The notes below the pieces were generated by a model. It saw nothing but the letters and a program-made list of their open reading frames with translations. It was not told the origin of the DNA and searched no databases. A DNA stretch of 64,000 bases, from positions 39,193,303-39,257,302 of the forward strand of contig CM019217.1 in the NCBI GenBank assembly GCA_009741485.1, in the 5' to 3' direction. The stretch's first letter is position 1. The number at the start of each line of letters is the position of its first letter. This document shows positions 1-64,000 of the stretch, in pieces. Origin of the DNA: Malurus cyaneus samueli (taxonomy: Eukaryota; Chordata; Aves; Passeriformes; Maluridae). A program made the translations under genes and the position numbers.

Positions 1-388
1 ACACCATACAATTGTCAGAAGGAAGAACGGTCTACAGGGTCACTTCCCCTGAACGTGACTGATTGAATCCACACGCAGTTCTAGCAAATACTGGATCACG
101 AACAAAAGCTTTTATATTCTCCCTGCATGCAAAGTCCTTTCACAAGCTTTGCAGAGACAGTCAAGTAGGGAGCCTGCACTTCATCATCTTGACTATTCCA
201 CTGGGGTAGGTGATTTTCTTCTTTTATTTTATTTCAGTCTCTGGTCTTATAAGTCAGCATTTCAACTGAACTATATTAAACATTTGTGCTAATAACTTCA
301 GTTTAAAAAAAAAAAAAAACACCATCCTTCCTTTTTACTGTGCGTTCTTTCTTTCTCACTCTCCTTTTCTGGCATAGAGGTTCTTGTG
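1..388 (-). other. TLL1: TLL1 3' untranslated region and possible downstream flank
   Basis: Sequence following the stop codon on the gene strand. Two overlapping AATAAA hexamers lie about 146 nt past the stop, suggesting a short 3' UTR ending near base 210-225. If these are not used, the UTR continues past the left edge. An A-run (about 306-319 on +) gives a T-tract in the transcript. No further coding sequence was seen. Confidence 0.6.
233..243 (-). promoter_or_regulatory. Candidate polyadenylation signals, two overlapping AATAAA
   Basis: On the minus strand, AATAAA occurs at 243-238 and again at 238-233, sharing one base. Both are correctly oriented behind the TLL1 stop. This is a sequence match only; AATAAA also occurs by chance in AT-rich DNA. 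Confidence 0.45.
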
Positions 389-63707
<63,319 letters not shown>

Positions 63708-64000
63708 CTTTAAAAAGAAAAAAAAGAAAGGAATTTGCAAAAGTTAAAACCATGAAATTTTACACTTACAGCAACTATATTAGCCTAGAGGGGCGTCCTA
63801 AAGGAAGCTTCATGTTCTTCAACAATTTCCATAAAAACATTTCAAGTATCCTTGACAATGCAATAAAAACACATTATTAGGTGAAAATTTTTCTAATATG
63901 CATTCCACAAATGTAAGCCAACATGTCTTTGTTATTCAGGCAAGTCATGACAATTACATCATCTAATTATTATTTGCAGCTTTTTTCTTCCTGGTGACCT
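63708..64000 (-). other. Intron, partial, leading to upstream TLL1 exons outside window
   Basis: Sequence upstream of the first propeptide exon, with a T/C-rich acceptor tract next to the exon. The exons for the signal peptide and the first roughly 94 residues must lie further right. Confidence 0.8.

Overview
The window is AT-rich vertebrate DNA, almost certainly from a bird. It holds most of one gene on the minus strand: TLL1 (tolloid-like 1), a secreted astacin-family metalloprotease of the BMP1/tolloid group. The avian call rests on the repeats: a long terminal repeat of a type common in neoavian (especially songbird) genomes, and CR1 LINE fragments. The species is not resolved.

Nineteen coding exons were found. 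They run from a propeptide exon at 63707-63627 on the right to the stop codon at 391-389 on the left. Every exon is open, every boundary is AG/GT, and all phases agree. They join into 2762 nt: 2 nt of a split codon, 919 sense codons and TAA. Counting back from the C-terminus and the cleavage site, the first complete codon is residue 95 of a protein of about 1013 residues (numbering recalled from human TLL1). The signal peptide and first part of the propeptide, probably two exons, lie beyond base 64000.

Layout from right to left: propeptide (63707-63627 and most of 61519-61367, with an RFPR cleavage site); astacin protease (end of 61519-61367, then 59392-59275, 52105-51927 with the zinc motif, 50198-50093 with the Met-turn, 47205-47081); CUB1 (40615-40500, 35195-35093, 33918-33802); CUB2 (32877-32732, 26977-26782); EGF1 (25330-25205); CUB3 (22347-22187, 19277-19097); EGF2 (12997-12872); CUB4 (11502-11375, 6604-6391); CUB5 and C-terminal tail (2386-2136, 523-389); then a 3' UTR with two overlapping AATAAA signals. 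All modules meet at phase-1 introns.

The other roughly 61 kb is intron. Recognised content is a probable solo LTR (9924-10504), CR1 fragments (56425-56926 and 52458-52660), three possible tRNA-derived SINE remnants, a 38-base poly(A) run beside one splice donor, an AT microsatellite, simple A- or T-rich tracts and some short tandem duplications. No second protein-coding gene, tRNA, rRNA, CRISPR array or gene-cluster system was seen. The points most worth checking are a possible intronic polyadenylation site that would give a protease plus half-CUB1 short isoform, the sense-oriented LTR, a CpG-dense protease exon, and a GC-rich patch with AP-1 and E-box motifs. Family facts and human comparisons are from memory; nothing was aligned by computer.
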